Below are positions 61,854-64,000 of a DNA stretch of 64,000 bases, piece after piece. Both the position numbers and the translations under genes were made by a program. The DNA is from Legionella maceachernii (GTDB lineage: Bacteria; Pseudomonadota; Gammaproteobacteria; Legionellales; Legionellaceae): assembly GCF_900167045.1 (NCBI RefSeq), contig NZ_FUXJ01000015.1:1-64000 (forward strand). The letters run 5' to 3'. Positions within the stretch are counted from its first letter, which is position 1; each line of letters opens with the position of its first letter. The notes under the pieces are model-generated. The model was given only the letters and a program-made list of their open reading frames with translations, searched no databases and had not been told where the DNA came from.

Positions 61854-63149
61854 TTAGTTAATTAACCTATGCGCAATTTCCGCAGAAGTTCCTACTCCTG
61901 CTAATCCGCCAATGATCTTAGCTACATTGACATTTTTCTTATGTTTTAATGCTTTTGCTAAAGCCTCTTTTACTTCTGGATGTTGTGCTAAGAACTTATT
62001 CATCTCGGTAGAGTCTTCAGTTAATAAAGTCATTGGATTTTTGGGAACCTTTTGGCTTTTCCCAAAGACTTTGGCAAGTTGAGGCGTAGAAAAATAGGTT
62101 TGCTTGAGCGTTCTATAATCATCACGCGCTTTATTCAGCAGCTTAGCTAAATCTTCATGGCCATTCTTAGTTAAATGCTTCTCAATTGATGAATTAATCT
62201 GATCACGGGTAGAAAATATTTCTTCACCCATTTTATTTTCAGCAGCTAATGCCGAGGCTAAGGACTTTTCACCTTTCACTCTTAGATCAGACTGCAATGC
62301 TCTTAGTGCCTGATAATCACCCGTTTTAGCACGCTTTATCAGTTCCTTATTAGCAGGTATCTTGGCTAAAAAGCTCTCTGCTTGCTTAATGACATCCTTA
62401 TCAATAGGAATATTAGATAATCCACGTGTACCGACTTCTTTCTCAACTGTGTCGAAAATTTTTCCGGCTTCAGTTTCAGCAGCATTAACTTTGGCTTGAG
62501 TTTCTTTAATGACATTTTTTAGGTCAGGAGCTTTAAATGCTTTGCGTCCAGCTTTAACCAAAGATGCTCCGCCTAGACCTACGGACGCTATTTCAGGGAT
62601 AGCACGAATTAACGAATCACCTTTAGAGGGATCGGCTTCTGTACCAAGTAATTTTTCTAATCCTGTATCTTCAGGAATATGGGGTATATACTGACCAGCT
62701 TTAACCAAGCTTTCGGGTAACAGTTTTTTCTTACCCAAATATTGGTTTAAGTCATGAGGTGCATTGATTAATCCTTTGCCTAATTCCGCAGCTCCAGCAC
62801 CTAATTGCCCTGCCATATGAAAAATTCCCCCAAGCGGATGCTCCTCAAGGTCTTGCCCACTTTTCTCAATGTTGTCAGGAATGTCTTTAAGGAAGCCTTT
62901 GCCATTTCTTAGGGCATTACTTAAGCTATGTAGTACGTCTGAGGCCAACCCTTTGAAGCCTGTTTTCTCCTGTTTTTCCACAGGTTCAGCCATTTTTTCA
63001 TCGTTTTGTCTATCACTCTGTGCTCCTTTATCAAGGTATTGAGGAAAATGTTTGTAAATTGCCTCTTTAATCTGATCTTGACTCCAGTCATCAGGATAAG
63101 ACATAGGCTGCATTGTTCCATCGGGCAATTTTACGTTTATGGTAGCCAT
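61854..63149 (-). CDS. Probable phage internal (ejection) protein
   Basis: This 431-residue protein opens ATINVKLPDGTMQPMSYPDDWSQDQIKEAIYKHFPQYL, a short domain seen at the N-terminus of phage transglycosylases and injected proteins. A glycine/alanine-rich possibly membrane-active middle (GIFHMAGQLGAGAAELGKGL, IPEIASVGLGGASLVKAG) is followed by long charged helices and a hydrophobic C-terminus (IIGGLAGVGTSAEIAHRLIN). No lytic glutamate motif is seen. Podovirus ejection proteins are large, helical and have such hydrophobic patches, so that role is inferred. Its start overlaps the neighbour's stop by one base. Confidence 0.5.
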   Translation of the reverse strand: MATINVKLPDGTMQPMSYPDDWSQDQIKEAIYKHFPQYLDKGAQSDRQNDEKMAEPVEKQEKTGFKGLASDVLHSLSNALRNGKGFLKDIPDNIEKSGQDLEEHPLGGIFHMAGQLGAGAAELGKGLINAPHDLNQYLGKKKLLPESLVKAGQYIPHIPEDTGLEKLLGTEADPSKGDSLIRAIPEIASVGLGGASLVKAGRKAFKAPDLKNVIKETQAKVNAAETEAGKIFDTVEKEVGTRGLSNIPIDKDVIKQAESFLAKIPANKELIKRAKTGDYQALRALQSDLRVKGEKSLASALAAENKMGEEIFSTRDQINSSIEKHLTKNGHEDLAKLLNKARDDYRTLKQTYFSTPQLAKVFGKSQKVPKNPMTLLTEDSTEMNKFLAQHPEVKEALAKALKHKKNVNVAKIIGGLAGVGTSAEIAHRLIN

Positions 63150-64000
63150 TATTCGTACTCCCCTGTAGAGAGGTCAAACACACGCATTTGGCTTGGTGAT
63201 TTCAACCGTCCGTAATCTTCCATAGTGCGTTGATATTCATTAGCAGCTTCTTCGAGATACTTGGTCATATATTTCTGCATGGCCAAATAAGTTTTAGTAT
63301 CTACTAAACTTTCAAACACCTTTAAATTACCAAGCGATTTATCTTGTAGCTCTCGAATTGCTTCAATACCAATGTTACCGCCAGCTACTTTCAAACGAAG
63401 GGCTGTTAATTCAGGTTGTAATGCACGAGCAGCAAGCACTTTACCCTGCTCATCAGGATTATCACCGGATAGAGCATCAGCTGCCTGTTCGAAGGAATAA
63501 CCAAAAATTTTATTTTGATATTTGCCAGTTGCTCCAGCTAGATTCTTTTCAAGGTTTTTAATTTCATTTACGAAACCAGAGCGTCTTTGTAACTGCTTGA
63601 CGTTTTCCTCACCCATAGGATACATAGGCGTTAATTCATCTAATTTCTTGCCATTCGCATCAGCAATATCCTGCAACGATTTTCCGCTCCTAAGTAATTG
63701 CGTTCCTTCAATTGGGTCAATTCCCATGGCTGTAGTTAATCCTACTGCACGTTTCTTCTCGTTAGTGGGTAATTTATCGAATGAACTTCCAGCTGTTATA
63801 TCTCTGCTTCGATTAGTAATGGCATCAGTATGAGCTTGTTTAGAACTATGAATTTCATCATAGGCATTACGGATCTCTTCTTGAGTCGCATCTGGATGTG
63901 AAACCATAAAGTTAGCTAGTTCGCCATTGGCTTTAGGACTTCCGCCAACCTTCGTCTGTAATGCCTTCTGAATCTGAGCTTTTTTCAAATCTCTTTCCAG
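63149..64000 (-). CDS. Probable phage internal protein, truncated by the window edge
   Basis: The frame is open from the window edge: LERDLKKAQIQKALQTKVGG, without a good start. So the 5' part lies beyond 64000 (a TTG at 63988 is a weak alternative start). The 283 visible residues are helical and charged: NELANFMVSHPDATQEEIRN like segments, then KNLAGATGKYQNKIFGYSFEQAADALSG and QELTALRL. No membrane segment. It stops at the start of the next ejection-like protein, so the two are coupled. Its role is guessed from position between fibre genes and the likely head-tail genes. Confidence 0.5.
   Translation of the reverse strand: MERDLKKAQIQKALQTKVGGSPKANGELANFMVSHPDATQEEIRNAYDEIHSSKQAHTDAITNRSRDITAGSSFDKLPTNEKKRAVGLTTAMGIDPIEGTQLLRSGKSLQDIADANGKKLDELTPMYPMGEENVKQLQRRSGFVNEIKNLEKNLAGATGKYQNKIFGYSFEQAADALSGDNPDEQGKVLAARALQPELTALRLKVAGGNIGIEAIRELQDKSLGNLKVFESLVDTKTYLAMQKYMTKYLEEAANEYQRTMEDYGRLKSPSQMRVFDLSTGEYE

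Overview
The window looks like a chromosomal segment from a Legionella-type gammaproteobacterium. This is inferred, not proved. The reasons are the yceD-rpmF-plsX-fabH-fabD-fabG-acpP-fabF-mltG-tmk-holB-tatD order, AT-rich and slightly idiosyncratic gammaproteobacterial housekeeping proteins, several large proteins without clear bacterial relatives whose C-termini are acidic in the manner of Dot/Icm (type IVB) effectors, and an ankyrin-repeat remnant.

Layout. 1-0.3 kb: the 5' end of an IS5-family transposase and a small GC-rich palindrome. 0.3-8.0 kb: a peptide transporter, the histidine-degradation pair hutU-hutH tightly followed by an SDR gene and rnhA, then dnaQ and a secreted L,D-transpeptidase. 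8.1-9.7 kb (minus strand): erpA and mnmA. 9.7-19.2 kb: one long plus-strand run for the ribosomal protein L32, type II fatty-acid synthesis, a septal transglycosylase, thymidylate kinase, the DNA polymerase III delta-prime subunit and a TatD nuclease, with many genes overlapping or abutting. 19.3-25.7 kb: two MFS transporters, anmK, a PAP2 phosphatase, a DUF2513 protein and Ada. 25.7-40.7 kb: mixed accessory and metabolic genes, including the glyoxylate bypass pair aceB-aceA, an ElaB/YqjE-like membrane trio, a flippase, an alcohol dehydrogenase, a poxvirus-type topoisomerase IB and several unrecognised large proteins (possible effectors).

40.7-48.1 kb is a decaying accessory zone. It holds an ORF split at a run of nine G residues, a Nudix-like unknown protein, an IS3-family element with a 4-bp target duplication that interrupts a small ORF, a fragment of a winged-helix regulator, a hybrid histidine kinase, and an S-adenosylhomocysteine-hydrolase-like gene followed in the same frame by a broken ankyrin-repeat segment.

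48.1-64.0 kb is the left part of a prophage that continues beyond the window. A Cro-like regulator faces a recombination module (YqaJ exonuclease, RecT-like annealase, SSB) across a palindromic control region. A VRR-NUC nuclease and a tRNA-like gene follow. A long minus-strand block then encodes tail-fibre and tail-tip proteins with shared sequence cassettes, a tail-fibre assembly-like protein, a collar-domain fibre and two probable internal (ejection) proteins. No integrase, terminase, capsid or lysis gene lies in the window.
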